Source: Anoxynatronum sibiricum
Lineage (GTDB): Bacteria > Bacillota > Clostridia > Peptostreptococcales > Tindalliaceae
Length of the DNA: 64,000 nt
Assembly: GCF_039414295.1 (NCBI RefSeq)
Contig: NZ_JBCITM010000017.1
Coordinates: forward strand, 1 to 64,000
Direction of reading: 5' to 3'
In this document: positions 36,596 to 46,364 of the stretch, one piece after another
Numbering within the stretch: the stretch's first letter is position 1
Layout of the letters: the number at the start of each line of letters is the position of its first letter
Notes under the pieces: model-generated
The model's input: the letters and a program-made list of their open reading frames with translations, nothing else
Databases searched by the model: none
Told to the model about the DNA's origin: nothing
Position numbers and translations under genes: made by a program

Positions 36596-38302
36596 ATGAA
36601 ACATATAATGGCTAAAATAAAAAAGGTAAATGCAATGCACTTCTTATTTTTGAGTGGAACGACATGGTTGCTTTTTGCTTTTCTGATATTTCCAAATATC
36701 AACTTGATCTTTGAAACTTTTTTTCAGGATGGCCGCTTCACGATTTCTGCCATTGAACGTTTTATGAAATCAGGCAGGGCCATGCGAAGTCTAAAAAATA
36801 GTTTTATTCTGGCGGGAACGTTGGCAATCACCGTCAACCTATTGGGGACGTTCATTGTTTTGGTGTCTGATTATTTCAAAATAAAAGGCAGCCGGTTTCT
36901 GAAAATCGGGTATAGCAGTACGTTAGTATACGGTGGAATTGTACTGGCGTCCGGCTATCTTTTTGTGTACGGAAGTTCAGGTGTGATAACGAACATGCTA
37001 ATGAAAATTTTTCCTGCGATGAATCCACACTGGTTTGAAGGATATGGTGCGGTTACATTTGTGATGACTTTTGCGTTAACAAGTTTTCATATTATATTTT
37101 TATCTGACGCTTTAAAGAATATTGATTACCAAACCATAGAAGCGGCAAAAAGTATGGGAGCTTCCAGTTGGACGATCTTAACAAAAGTGGTCTTGCCGGT
37201 GCTAAGCCCCAGTTATTTTGCCATCACCATCCTCATTGTGTTGACTGGATTAGGTGCGACCTCAGCACCATTAATGATCGGAGGAGAACATTTTCAGACA
37301 ATCAATCCGATGATTATCAGATTCTCAAAAAGCATTGCCTCGCGTGATATTGCAACGGTCTTATCTCTCATACTCGGGATAGCGACCATCTTCACTTTGT
37401 TTATTTCCAAAATAATAGAGTCAAGGTATCACTACATGTCTGTTTCAAAAGTCAAAACAACGTTGATAAAGCAAGAAATTAAAAATCCTGCGGTTAATAT
37501 ACTCTTGCATGTCAGCGCCTATACCATTTTTCTGATCTATGTGATTCCAATTCTATTGATCATTATTTACTCGTTTACTGATGGGTATACCATCGCCACC
37601 GGAAATATCAGAATCAGTTCTTTCACGCTGCAAAACTACACGTCGCTGCTATTTCAACCTTCCTCATACAAACCCTACTTGACAAGTATCGTCTATGCTA
37701 CCCTTGCAGCTTTCATGGTGGGTGCGTTGATTTTGACACTGGCACGGTACCTGAGGAGTGGAAAATCCTTCTACAGAAGTGTCGTGGATTATGCACTGAT
37801 GACCCCGTGGCTGCTTCCTTCAACACTGATCGCCATGGGTTTAATAGTGACATATGATACCAAAAGAATGTTGTTGTTTGGAAAGGTTTTGACAGGAACA
37901 CCGGTGATGTTGTTAGTGGGGTACATCATTATCAAGATTCCTTTCACTTTACGCATGACCAATGCGGCCTTGTACAATGTGGACCATTCATTAGAAGAAG
38001 CGGCTAAAAGCATGGGAGCGAGACCGTTTTATATTTTTCGTAAAATCGTATTCCCTGTCATTCGCCCCTTTATTCTGGCGATTTTTGTCCTTAATTTTAA
38101 TGCGCTGTTGGCAGATTATGATTTGTCTGTATTACTCTATCACCCGCTGTATGAGCCATTGGGTGTTGTCATGAAGAATAATGCCGAAAGTCAAATTAAT
38201 CCCAATGCTCAAGCGCTTGTATTGGTCTACTCGGTGATTTTGATGCTGATTTCAACGATTTCATTGTCATTAGTTTATGGCAAACAAAAGAAAGTTCTTT
38301 AA
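36596..38302 (+). CDS. ABC importer permease, fused two-domain type (FbpB/AfuB-like)
   Basis: This 568-residue membrane protein has about 12 helices arranged as two BPD_transp_1 units. Each half carries an EAA coupling loop (EAAKSMGASSWTILTKVVLP and EEAAKSMGARPFYIFRKIVF). One polypeptide thus supplies both permease halves, as in FbpB and AfuB. AAGGGGAG supports the start. It is followed by a duplicated ribosome-site segment before the next gene. Confidence 0.93.
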   Translation: MKHIMAKIKKVNAMHFLFLSGTTWLLFAFLIFPNINLIFETFFQDGRFTISAIERFMKSGRAMRSLKNSFILAGTLAITVNLLGTFIVLVSDYFKIKGSRFLKIGYSSTLVYGGIVLASGYLFVYGSSGVITNMLMKIFPAMNPHWFEGYGAVTFVMTFALTSFHIIFLSDALKNIDYQTIEAAKSMGASSWTILTKVVLPVLSPSYFAITILIVLTGLGATSAPLMIGGEHFQTINPMIIRFSKSIASRDIATVLSLILGIATIFTLFISKIIESRYHYMSVSKVKTTLIKQEIKNPAVNILLHVSAYTIFLIYVIPILLIIIYSFTDGYTIATGNIRISSFTLQNYTSLLFQPSSYKPYLTSIVYATLAAFMVGALILTLARYLRSGKSFYRSVVDYALMTPWLLPSTLIAMGLIVTYDTKRMLLFGKVLTGTPVMLLVGYIIIKIPFTLRMTNAALYNVDHSLEEAAKSMGARPFYIFRKIVFPVIRPFILAIFVLNFNALLADYDLSVLLYHPLYEPLGVVMKNNAESQINPNAQALVLVYSVILMLISTISLSLVYGKQKKVL

Positions 38303-38304
38303 AT

Positions 38305-38332
38305 TGGAGGAACATCAAACTGGAGGAACATC
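38305..38332 (+). repeat. Duplicated ribosome-site segment
   Basis: TGGAGGAACATC occurs at 38305-38316 and again at 38321-38332, period 16. The second copy is the ribosome site for the gene at 38334. The first leads to no start. Confidence 0.8.
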
Positions 38333-38333
38333 C

Positions 38334-40466
38334 ATGAAAGAGTTTAAAAGTGACTTCATGAGAGCATGGATACAATCATATAATCAATATAATCGCTTTG
38401 AATTTTTTGAGTTTCAAATCGACTTATCAAAGGGTAAACATATGCTGTATGATAAAGTGGCCGAAGTTTCTTTTGAAGACGATGATCTGAAAAAGCAATA
38501 TTATCGTGAAATAGAAGGCTATTTTTTAAACGATGCACAGTATCGCACCAAGTACAATTTAGAGATATATGGTGACTTAGTGAGAATTAGAAAACAGTTT
38601 TTGCCTGGTATTAACAGGATGAATGACTTCAAAAGAAATCATGGTAACATATCATTGACAGAGATCGCATTTTATAATATTGATGAAAATAAACGCAACT
38701 CGTTACGTCTTGTATGGGAAGAAAACAGGTGCCTGCCTACTTTTCGCGGCAAGCCTTTATTGATTGTGAGCGAGCACTATCAACAGCTTGAACTGATGTT
38801 AAGATATTTGGAAAAAATAGGAGCAACGCATTCAATCAGTGTGTTGGTTAAGGTGCATGAGGTCATCAATGAGCCCACGTATGAAGAGCTGTTGCATTTA
38901 GTACGACGGTTCGACAAATTAGAGATTGACATCCAATTGGATCAATCAGACGAGCCGTACATCAATCCAGCCCATCCATCATTTGGTCAGCAGGAGCGGT
39001 TAACCATTCTGTTGGGCGAATTAAGCCTGTATCGGGTCAATGATATACCGGGAGATAAACTAATCATCGGAAATGCGTTGAATCCTTATTCACAGGGCTT
39101 CACCAATTTATTTGAAGTGTATGGGGATGGCGTGCATCCCTTTCTGGCATATATAAAAAAGAATGAGTTCGCTTACAAAAATTGCACGATGGTTGAGAAG
39201 GGAGCCTATTCACTCTACCATTATGCGCACCAGTTACATGAAAACGACAAACGATTAGCTTCTAATTATTATGAATATGACATGCAGCACACGCCGTCAT
39301 TACCTTCGCAAATCAGCTTATATCATCGTGCAAATCCCCCGTTGCAGTATGCGAAAGCCGTCATTCATCCAAAAGAATTACAGCATGTCACATTTGTCTC
39401 TCCGTATCAAACCCAAAAAGACCTGGTGTATCCGAGGGCTTACTTCAAAAACAAAAGTGGTGATTATGTATACTTAAACGGGTTGTATTTTTACACAGAA
39501 AAACTGAGAGATGAATATAATGCCGGCATCTCCCCTAAAGAAAAGAAATTAACCCTTAAGAATTTTTATATGGATTATTTATACTATCAAGAGGGGATAG
39601 AACTACCGCCTTTGTTTAACAAAGCATTCGTTGGCATTACAAGGGATGGGGATGTAATTGCTGGCAATAGAGTCATTAACAAAGCTAAAATCAAGCTTTT
39701 AAACAGCACGTATGAACTGGAAGAAAGTCAGATCAATCCCATGGACGGGGAACAAGCCGTTTTCTTGATGACGCCATTTGATGGCAATTCAGCTGAGAAG
39801 ATGAAGAACCGCTACAATTTAGTGTTCATTAATAATGTGCTGCAGGACTTTTTTTATGGGACTCGAACCGTACCGCCAACGGCCATTGTCTTATCTTTCA
39901 AATACTTTGATTTTAATCTTATCAGTGAAATGGCAACAGTATCCATGCACATGGAAATTGATTATCCGAAAGACATATCTAAAAGCACGTGGGATCAGGT
40001 CGTGGTGGCAGCGGGTGGCGGCACCTTTCTCTATAAAAATGGTGAGAACTTAGTTGAAACCTACGCCAAGCAATTATCAAATTTTGAGAATGAAGGGTGG
40101 TTGCATGAGAATTCTTTAAAGTCACAAGAAACCATTGTGCACGAATTCAAAAAAGGGCCTCGCAGCGTCATTGGAAAAACATTAGCCGGCGAGATCCTGC
40201 TATATTCTTTTTCTGGTAGAATGAAAGAGAGCGAGGGGGCCAGATTTGATGAGGTGGTGGGCCATGTTTTAAGGGAGCATCAAGACTTGGATTGGCTGGT
40301 GAATTTAGATGGCGGGGCATCCAGTTGTCTGGGATATGCCAGCCAAGGTGTTTTTACCGAATTAAATATTCCCTGTGCTTCAAAATACAATGCGACTGGC
40401 ATGGTGAGACCCGTCAATTCCTTTTTTGTGTTTCAGCTGAAATGCAATGAGGAAAATAAAAAATGA
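38334..40466 (+). CDS. Large cytoplasmic protein with a C-terminal phosphodiester-glycosidase (NAGPA) domain
   Basis: This 710-residue protein has no signal peptide or membrane helix. Its C-terminal part (about 440-705) matches the NAGPA/DUF2233 fold: GPRSVIGKTLAGEILLY, a long helix, then NLDGGASSC (657-665) and a closing MVRPVNSFFVF. In mammals this family removes GlcNAc from GlcNAc-phosphodiesters. The first 440 residues are not recognised; they are rich in aromatic and charged residues and may be a separate domain. The start at 38334 follows TGGAGGAAC. The gene sits in an importer operon with a LacI regulator, so it probably processes an imported sugar phosphodiester. That function is inferred. 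Confidence 0.75.
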   Translation: MKEFKSDFMRAWIQSYNQYNRFEFFEFQIDLSKGKHMLYDKVAEVSFEDDDLKKQYYREIEGYFLNDAQYRTKYNLEIYGDLVRIRKQFLPGINRMNDFKRNHGNISLTEIAFYNIDENKRNSLRLVWEENRCLPTFRGKPLLIVSEHYQQLELMLRYLEKIGATHSISVLVKVHEVINEPTYEELLHLVRRFDKLEIDIQLDQSDEPYINPAHPSFGQQERLTILLGELSLYRVNDIPGDKLIIGNALNPYSQGFTNLFEVYGDGVHPFLAYIKKNEFAYKNCTMVEKGAYSLYHYAHQLHENDKRLASNYYEYDMQHTPSLPSQISLYHRANPPLQYAKAVIHPKELQHVTFVSPYQTQKDLVYPRAYFKNKSGDYVYLNGLYFYTEKLRDEYNAGISPKEKKLTLKNFYMDYLYYQEGIELPPLFNKAFVGITRDGDVIAGNRVINKAKIKLLNSTYELEESQINPMDGEQAVFLMTPFDGNSAEKMKNRYNLVFINNVLQDFFYGTRTVPPTAIVLSFKYFDFNLISEMATVSMHMEIDYPKDISKSTWDQVVVAAGGGTFLYKNGENLVETYAKQLSNFENEGWLHENSLKSQETIVHEFKKGPRSVIGKTLAGEILLYSFSGRMKESEGARFDEVVGHVLREHQDLDWLVNLDGGASSCLGYASQGVFTELNIPCASKYNATGMVRPVNSFFVFQLKCNEENKK

Positions 40467-40473
40467 ATAGGTA

Positions 40474-41475
40474 ATGAATATGAAAAATAAAAATCTAACC
40501 ATCAAAGACATCAGTGAACTATCAGGTGTGTCCATTCGAACGGTATCAAGGGTTATTAACAATCATCCTAATGTGAAAACCAAGACAAGGGAAAAAGTGC
40601 AGGCAATCTTAGATGAAACGCACTTCAATGTTAATATTTATGCAAAAAATTTGAGAGTCAAATCCATCTACCACATTATTGTCAGTGTGGAAAAACAAAA
40701 CACGCCTTTCATTGGACAATGGTACATGAATTTATTTCAAAGTTTGAATGGATATGCCAAAAAGTATGGATACAAACTAATCCTTCACCAAATTGATCAT
40801 TTAGATACCAACCGCAATTCGATCTTTGCTGAAGGGATAGCAGACGGCTTACTACAGCTGAATACGAGGAAAAAACCATCGACAGGCCACACGCAAAGGG
40901 AAGATGATCTGCCGACAGTCACGCTGGGCAAATCATTAATCAATCAAAAAACCCCTTATGTGGATATCGATAATTATGATGCCATTTATAATGCGGTCAT
41001 TTATCTAAAGAATCTTGGCTGCCGAAAGATTCACTTCTATTTAGGAAGCCTGGCGTATACAGTGAACGAAGAAAGGCAACAGGGATTCATAGATGGGGTA
41101 ACCCGCTTTCAATTAGAACATGAAATCATCACAGACATTCGCACCTCTCAAGATGGGTACAATCATGTCATGAGTGTGCCCAAAGAGAAAATGCCTGATG
41201 GAATAATTGTATCGGGAGACGAGAAAGCGCTGGGAGTATTAAAAGCGCTCAACATCAGAAAAATAGCGATTCCAGAAAAAACGAAAGTGGTTGGATTTGA
41301 TGGCATTCCGATGTCGGCGTATTATTCCCCTTCGCTCACGACCATCGATCAGAATTCAGATGAAATAGCGAAAGCAATGATTGAATCCCTTAAAGATATT
41401 TTTGAAGGAAAGACGCCACTGTCTAAAATTATTAAAAGTAACTTTATCATCAGAGAAACGACTGAAACACCATAA
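40474..41475 (+). CDS. LacI-family transcriptional regulator
   Basis: This 333-residue regulator has the N-terminal helix-turn-helix and hinge (LTIKDISELSGVSIRTVSRV, then NVNIYAKNLRVKS) and a periplasmic-binding-type ligand domain (about 65-330, with VVGFDGIPMSAYYSPSLTTI). ATG codons at 40474 and 40480 are both possible and the ribosome site is weak, so translation may be coupled to the gene upstream, which stops 7 bases before. It probably controls the importer operon in response to an intracellular sugar. Confidence 0.92.
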   Translation: MNMKNKNLTIKDISELSGVSIRTVSRVINNHPNVKTKTREKVQAILDETHFNVNIYAKNLRVKSIYHIIVSVEKQNTPFIGQWYMNLFQSLNGYAKKYGYKLILHQIDHLDTNRNSIFAEGIADGLLQLNTRKKPSTGHTQREDDLPTVTLGKSLINQKTPYVDIDNYDAIYNAVIYLKNLGCRKIHFYLGSLAYTVNEERQQGFIDGVTRFQLEHEIITDIRTSQDGYNHVMSVPKEKMPDGIIVSGDEKALGVLKALNIRKIAIPEKTKVVGFDGIPMSAYYSPSLTTIDQNSDEIAKAMIESLKDIFEGKTPLSKIIKSNFIIRETTETP

Positions 41476-41495
41476 ATGAAACGGGGAGAGACCAT

Positions 41496-42710
41496 ATGAA
41501 ACTGGGCATTGTAATAAATGTTTACGTAGCAGCAGACAAAAACGTCTATCATACTTTTGATCATCCTACTTATCTTGATGAATTTGAAAAGGTTGAAACG
41601 CTCTCCCACACCATTCAATCGATTAATGCGTTAGAGGCGATTGAAGAAGATGTTAAACTTTATCTGTTCGGGATAGATGTTTCCAAAGCGACTGCCAATG
41701 ACGCGATCATCGAGGCAAAAATCAACAAAATTGTCGAAACTTCAAAATACCCGTATGAAATTATCACAAATAGCCATATTGCTGGGAATCAAAAAAAGTA
41801 TGATTCAGATTTTTATTCAGTGGAGAACTATTCGACGATTCGCAACCAGGGGTTCTTATATGCGGCAGAAGATGACATGGATTATGTCATTCAAATTGAC
41901 GATGATGAAATACTGAGAGAATCGTATCTTGTCACGCTGAGGGCATTACTATGCCAGCATAGCGATAAATCTATTTTTACTGCGCCGTACGAGAAGAACG
42001 GAACAGTGATGATCACAACGAAAGACGATTTGAAAAGCTGGGAAAAGTTTTCTTCGATGAATAAAGATATGACAAAACTTATGAGTGATCCTACGATTAA
42101 AGAGTCTATATTTGGTTTTGGAGGGAATATGATTATCCACAAGGATGTATTTGAAACCATGTTTCACCCAGAAGATGTGACGCGGGGCGAAGATTTTTCA
42201 TTTTTGTTAGCCACAAGGCTATTGTATGAAAACGGCAATGCGTTAACAGCCACGAACAAACATGATGCGCGGTATCGTTCATTCTTCGTACCGGATCAAG
42301 CCTTAACGATTATTCACAAACCTCCTTATGAAGCCAAAAAAGAGTATTTGTTCTATCTGGAAAAAAACCTGACACGTTTTATATATGATTGGGGAAGATT
42401 CAAGTCGCAAAGTCATTTGGATAGCCAGGGTTTAGAATCATTGTCCTTTTACATGAGCAAAATGATCGATCATCACAACATGAAAGATAAGGTGGGGGAA
42501 ATCCTTGAAGAACTATCGGCCAGGCATGATAACAAAAAGCTGAATGAATTAAGAGACAAACTCTACCTTATAATAGATCAAGTGAGCCAAGAAAACCTGT
42601 ATGACAAATTTGCCAGGAGGCAAAAAGAGTACACCGATCTGGTGAAAACAATTAAGGCTGCCTCAAATAACCCGTCGAAGGAAAATCGGGCTTCAGACAC
42701 GACTCAATAA
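41496..42710 (+). CDS. GT-A-fold glycosyltransferase-like protein
   Basis: This 404-residue soluble protein has a GT-A pattern: an N-terminal strand (LGIVINVYVAADKNVYHTF), a nucleotide-sugar region with YAAEDDMDYVIQIDDDEIL holding a DxD-type Asp run (135-137), and GFGGNMIIH with RGEDFSF, where an acidic base is expected. The C-terminal 90 residues are helical and charged. It has no signal peptide or membrane helix. Donor and acceptor are unknown. GGGGAG supports the start. It ends the + strand operon of the island. Confidence 0.7.
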   Translation: MKLGIVINVYVAADKNVYHTFDHPTYLDEFEKVETLSHTIQSINALEAIEEDVKLYLFGIDVSKATANDAIIEAKINKIVETSKYPYEIITNSHIAGNQKKYDSDFYSVENYSTIRNQGFLYAAEDDMDYVIQIDDDEILRESYLVTLRALLCQHSDKSIFTAPYEKNGTVMITTKDDLKSWEKFSSMNKDMTKLMSDPTIKESIFGFGGNMIIHKDVFETMFHPEDVTRGEDFSFLLATRLLYENGNALTATNKHDARYRSFFVPDQALTIIHKPPYEAKKEYLFYLEKNLTRFIYDWGRFKSQSHLDSQGLESLSFYMSKMIDHHNMKDKVGEILEELSARHDNKKLNELRDKLYLIIDQVSQENLYDKFARRQKEYTDLVKTIKAASNNPSKENRASDTTQ

Positions 42711-42752
42711 GTGATTATATGGCGCTGGATAGATGAGACAAAACCGGCGTTT

Positions 42753-43499
42753 TCAGATCGTCCATTGATCATGGACGATGCCCCGCAAGATCCAGCTGCC
42801 ATGCTGTTCTTCCAATACGAGCCGCAGGCTGCACCAGTCGATTCCGCCATAGTCAGGATCAAAGCCTGTAAAGTGAAACTCAACAAACTCGGCGGCAGGG
42901 TACGCCTCATCCAGGTTAATGAGGGAGTTGCCGGTGCCAACGATGGTGTTGTTGCCAATCAGGTGGGGGTTGGCAAAATCCTGATCGTAAATGAAGCGGT
43001 CATAATACTGGGCAAAAGTTTGATCAATGGGGTGCCCTGAGCCGTCAAAACCACCCCAGGTATAGATGGTTGAATCCTGGAGAAGGGTTCCCAGTTCCTG
43101 GGGCAAAAAAACCAAATCCTCGCTCACATCCACGTAACCATAAGGGGAGAACCGAACCCCTTCATCGGGGTCCACATAAAGGGCCACAGCTTCGAAGTCC
43201 TGTTCAGCGATGAGATCTACCAATGTCAGGGCCGTTATCAGTAAAGACTCGGGGGTGGAGCCAGTTTGGTTCAGTTGGTTTTCCAGAGAAGACAATTGGT
43301 TGTCCAGCCGCTCCTTTTCTTCTCGCAGTGCTGTAATGAGGATATCCTGCTCATCAATGGTCGCCTGCAAAGCAGCGGTTTCCACGTCGTGAGACGCGTC
43401 ATTGGGGGTGTCTGCTGGTGTGGGTGTGCAGCCGGCCAGCAGTAGCAGGGCAGCCAGCAGCAGAAGCAGTAAAGAGGTAAATGGGTGAATTTTTCTCAT
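42753..43499 (-). CDS. Lipoprotein of unknown function with coiled coil
   Basis: This 248-residue protein has a Leu-rich signal and lipobox LLAGC (about 19-23), a linker, a coiled coil (about 42-78, TIDEQDILITALREEKERLD) and a C-terminal domain (about 85-248) with alternating acidic and aromatic residues (VDPDEGVRFSPYGYVD, FTGFDPDYGGIDW). I do not recognise the domain; it is like small exported NTF2-like domains in length only. AAGGAGC precedes the ATG. It is a single gene, outside the AT-rich island by base composition. Confidence 0.75.
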   Translation of the reverse strand: MRKIHPFTSLLLLLLAALLLLAGCTPTPADTPNDASHDVETAALQATIDEQDILITALREEKERLDNQLSSLENQLNQTGSTPESLLITALTLVDLIAEQDFEAVALYVDPDEGVRFSPYGYVDVSEDLVFLPQELGTLLQDSTIYTWGGFDGSGHPIDQTFAQYYDRFIYDQDFANPHLIGNNTIVGTGNSLINLDEAYPAAEFVEFHFTGFDPDYGGIDWCSLRLVLEEQHGSWILRGIVHDQWTI

Positions 43500-43523
43500 G
43501 AGATCCGCTCCTTGTACTTCGGT

Positions 43524-43550
43524 TTGAACAGCTTGAACAGCTTGAATAGC
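43524..43550. repeat. Three 9-bp tandem repeats in a 5' leader
   Basis: TTGAACAGC, TTGAACAGC and TTGAATAGC follow one another just upstream of the lipoprotein gene (minus strand). Confidence 0.85.
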
Positions 43551-43607
43551 GACATCATCAACGACGAATCAATCATATGATCAATTGCTTCATCAAGAAT
43601 CTGATAG

Positions 43608-44291
43608 TCATTCCACTGACTGGCACAACCGAACCATTTCCGCAGCCGGGTCCAGCAGGGGAATGGCAGTGACACCCTCCAGAGAAGCCTTCAGGTAAGG
43701 GAAGTGGGTGCAGCCGAGAATCAGCACTTCCACTGCGGCTGCTTCAAAAAACCGCACCAGCTGAAGAAGTCCGAAAGAGCGAAGAATCTCCCGGGGATCA
43801 GTCCCTTTTTCAATTTCAACGGCAATTTCAAGCATGGCGGCACCGATCACTTGGGCCGCCTCATTTTGTGTCAAAATCACTTTTTCGATGCCGCCCAGTG
43901 ACTGACAGTTGGCGGCCATAAGACCAATGCGCCGGTACCGGTCAGCTCCCAGGCGGTACACATCAAGGGGAGTGATTACCCGCAGGCCGGTTTCTTTCGC
44001 GGCGGCCGGTGGGTCGATGGCAGCACTGAGGGAGTTGCAGTACAGGCAGACAGTTTGAATGCCATGATCCTGCTTTAATCGGTTCATCTCAGTTACCACC
44101 AGTCGGTGGAGCTTGATGGGTGAGAGAATTTGAAGGGCCGAGGCCTCCTCTGGGGTGTCTGAAATCCCAATGGCAATGGTGGGCACGCCCTGCTGCTGAA
44201 AAAAAACTTCTCCCAGGTGGGCATCAAAATGAGTGCCACCGATGAGACCAACGGGGAAGTTCGTGGATGAAGAAGCGGTTGGTGAAGGCAT
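43608..44291 (-). CDS. Asp/Glu racemase-superfamily protein
   Basis: This 227-residue cofactor-independent racemase-family protein has both catalytic cysteines: YCNSLSAA (near residue 84) and GCTHFPYL (near 193). The opening VGLIGGTHFD is typical of aspartate racemase. The likely reaction is L- to D-amino-acid conversion; the substrate could be aspartate, glutamate or another amino acid. AAGGGAGTG lies 7 bases upstream. It is flanked by a LysR gene in the same direction and may be controlled by it. Confidence 0.85.
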   Translation of the reverse strand: MPSPTASSSTNFPVGLIGGTHFDAHLGEVFFQQQGVPTIAIGISDTPEEASALQILSPIKLHRLVVTEMNRLKQDHGIQTVCLYCNSLSAAIDPPAAAKETGLRVITPLDVYRLGADRYRRIGLMAANCQSLGGIEKVILTQNEAAQVIGAAMLEIAVEIEKGTDPREILRSFGLLQLVRFFEAAAVEVLILGCTHFPYLKASLEGVTAIPLLDPAAEMVRLCQSVE

Positions 44292-44397
44292 AAAATCACT
44301 CCCTTTTGATCATCTTGTATTAGATGGACTATAATCATGTAGACGATAGAGGCGCGGTGGATGTTTCATCGGTTGATGCTGTCAACAGATTTTGTGC

Positions 44398-45294
44398 TCA
44401 TGGTGTCGGCGGGTGAGGCCGCACCTGGCGGGCCACCTGCAAAAACGCCTGTACCACAGGAGAAGCCAATTGCCGGTGGGTGGTGACCAGATGAATGTTG
44501 CGGTACACCCGGGGATTCAGGGGCAGGCGCTCCACTTCATAGGCGGTTTTGGTCAGCGCCGATTCAGCTACCAGTGTGATCCCCAGTCCCACCTCCACCA
44601 TGGCGAAAACCGTTGACATCAGCTGAAACCGGTATTTGATGCGGGGGCGTACCTGGTGAGCCTGAAAGAGCTGTTCCAGATAAGTGTCCTGGGCATTGTC
44701 GGGCAGGATGAGGGGGTAATGAGACAGTGCTTCCAGTGGCAATGACCCGCAGAGTCGGGCAGGCGCTTCAGCCAGTACGCTGCTGTGGTGACGGGGCAGC
44801 ACTGCCACCACTTCATCCACAAAATAGGGGAGGGCATAGAACCGGTCATCCAAGTGGGTATCCAGCAAAAACCCCACATCAATTCGCGCCTGAAGCAGTT
44901 GCTCCTTAATCATTTCATACCCATCGTCGAAAAAATCAATGGCAATATTGGGATACCGTTCATCAAAAACTTTGAAAATATCAGGCAGAATACGGGTGGA
45001 GGCACTGGCAAAGCTGCCTACCCGAAGTTTGCCCGACTCCAGTTGATTAACGGCATGTACCTGGTTCAGCAGCCGGTCTTCGGCCGCCACCAGGGCATCC
45101 ACATAGGGAATCATGGAAATGCCTTCCTCGGTTGGGCGAACAGCCCCCTTTGATCGGTGAAAGAGAAGGAATCCCATTTCCTTTTCCAGGGCAGCGACCG
45201 CATGACTGACGGCAGACTGTGTCAGGTGAAGGGCTTCAGCCGCTAAAGTAAAACTTCCTGTTTCAATGATTTTCTGAAAGATGCGATAACGCAT
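44398..45294 (-). CDS. LysR-family transcriptional regulator
   Basis: This 298-residue regulator has the N-terminal winged helix (MRYRIFQKIIETGSFTLAAE, LTQSAVSHAVAALEKEMGF) and a LysR substrate-binding domain (about 88-295). AAGGGTGG lies before the ATG. It is divergent from the YczE-like membrane gene at 45597, and a perfect palindrome TAATCATGATTA lies between them. It may control that gene, the racemase or both. Confidence 0.9.
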   Translation of the reverse strand: MRYRIFQKIIETGSFTLAAEALHLTQSAVSHAVAALEKEMGFLLFHRSKGAVRPTEEGISMIPYVDALVAAEDRLLNQVHAVNQLESGKLRVGSFASASTRILPDIFKVFDERYPNIAIDFFDDGYEMIKEQLLQARIDVGFLLDTHLDDRFYALPYFVDEVVAVLPRHHSSVLAEAPARLCGSLPLEALSHYPLILPDNAQDTYLEQLFQAHQVRPRIKYRFQLMSTVFAMVEVGLGITLVAESALTKTAYEVERLPLNPRVYRNIHLVTTHRQLASPVVQAFLQVARQVRPHPPTP

Positions 45295-45596
45295 GTCGCC
45301 ACCCTTTCATGAATAAATCTCATGACAGCAATTAAAAACATTCATTTTACTAATGCTGCTGCTTCCATTATAATCATGATTACAAGAAGAATGCAAGTCA
45401 TCACAAGAAAGATGATTCAACCTTTGACCTCAACCAAAAATCATCAACAAATAACATCACCCAGCATCACCTAACATCACCTCAAAGAGCAGCTAATCTC
45501 CGATGCATAGAGATGGTGATGAAACCGGAGCATCGAAACTGGGTCACCTTAATGAGCGGCAGTGCCGCAGCAACCCACATGAAAGGTTGGGGTAAG
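45295..45596. promoter_or_regulatory. Divergent control region of the LysR/YczE-like pair
   Basis: It holds a perfect 12-bp palindrome TAATCATGATTA (45371-45382) overlapping a TATAAT (45369-45374) that could be the -10 of the + strand gene; the matching -35 is weak. Short ACATCACC-like repeats run from about 45430 to 45484. Confidence 0.5.
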
Positions 45597-46340
45597 ATGA
45601 GCGTTGTGAACATGATAATAAAACCAAAAGGTCAGCCATTCACCAAATCCTTGTTCTGGCTTTTTCCCAAGCTCATCATTGGTCTTTTTTTGGCAGCGCT
45701 GGGAACAGTGATGATGATTCACGCCAACATCGGGCTATTCCCCTGGGGAATTCTCAATGCGGGACTGGTGAACGTTACCGGCATTTCCTTTGGCGTCTGG
45801 AGCCAGATCATCGGGTTGTTCATCATCGTTATGATGACACTGTTCAAATTCTATCCCGGTATCGGCACGATTTTCGACATGTTTTTTGTGGGTTTTTTCA
45901 TCGATCTGCTGGAGCTGATGGCAGTGGTGCCCACGCCTTCGGGCCTGGTGTCTCAGGTGGGCTTCTCCATGGCGGGGCTTTTCGTTCTTTCCTATGGGGT
46001 ATCCCTCTACATGAGCTGCGGCTTGGGAGCCGGCCCCCGGGATGGGCTGATGCTCATGCTCATGAAGCTGACCAGCAAATCAGCAGGGGTGGTGAAAACA
46101 GCCATCGAAATCACCGTCACGCTGCTGGGTTTGGCACTGGGGGGGCCCTTTGGCTTTGGAACCATTCTGCTGGCACTGACAGGCGGTAAGGTGATGGCCC
46201 TGGTCTTTAAGTGGACAGGCTTTGACGCTCATGCTGTTGAACAGAAAAATGTGGTGCAGTTTTGGCGGGATCATGTGGCACCCCGGCGAGTCGCAAGCCA
46301 AAGTACTTTCTCAGAGGGGCTGTCAGATAAAGTGGTGTAA
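45597..46340 (+). CDS. YczE/YitT-type integral membrane protein
   Basis: This protein of about 247 residues has five to six membrane helices and the YczE-family features GTVMMIHANIGLFPWGILN and SCGLGAGPRDGLMLML. Family members are of unknown or putative transport function. The ATG at 45597 is one choice (GGTTGGGG upstream); ATG codons at 45579 and 45519 would lengthen a hydrophilic N-terminus. It is divergent from the LysR gene and ends at a bidirectional terminator. Confidence 0.8.
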   Translation: MSVVNMIIKPKGQPFTKSLFWLFPKLIIGLFLAALGTVMMIHANIGLFPWGILNAGLVNVTGISFGVWSQIIGLFIIVMMTLFKFYPGIGTIFDMFFVGFFIDLLELMAVVPTPSGLVSQVGFSMAGLFVLSYGVSLYMSCGLGAGPRDGLMLMLMKLTSKSAGVVKTAIEITVTLLGLALGGPFGFGTILLALTGGKVMALVFKWTGFDAHAVEQKNVVQFWRDHVAPRRVASQSTFSEGLSDKVV

Positions 46341-46364
46341 CACGAATGACAGCGAAACAGGCAG

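Noticed and set aside
34401..38302. Iron importer reading for the AfuABC-like operon
   Set aside because: No Fur-type box is present and the neighbours are sugar-related. The family name alone does not show iron transport.
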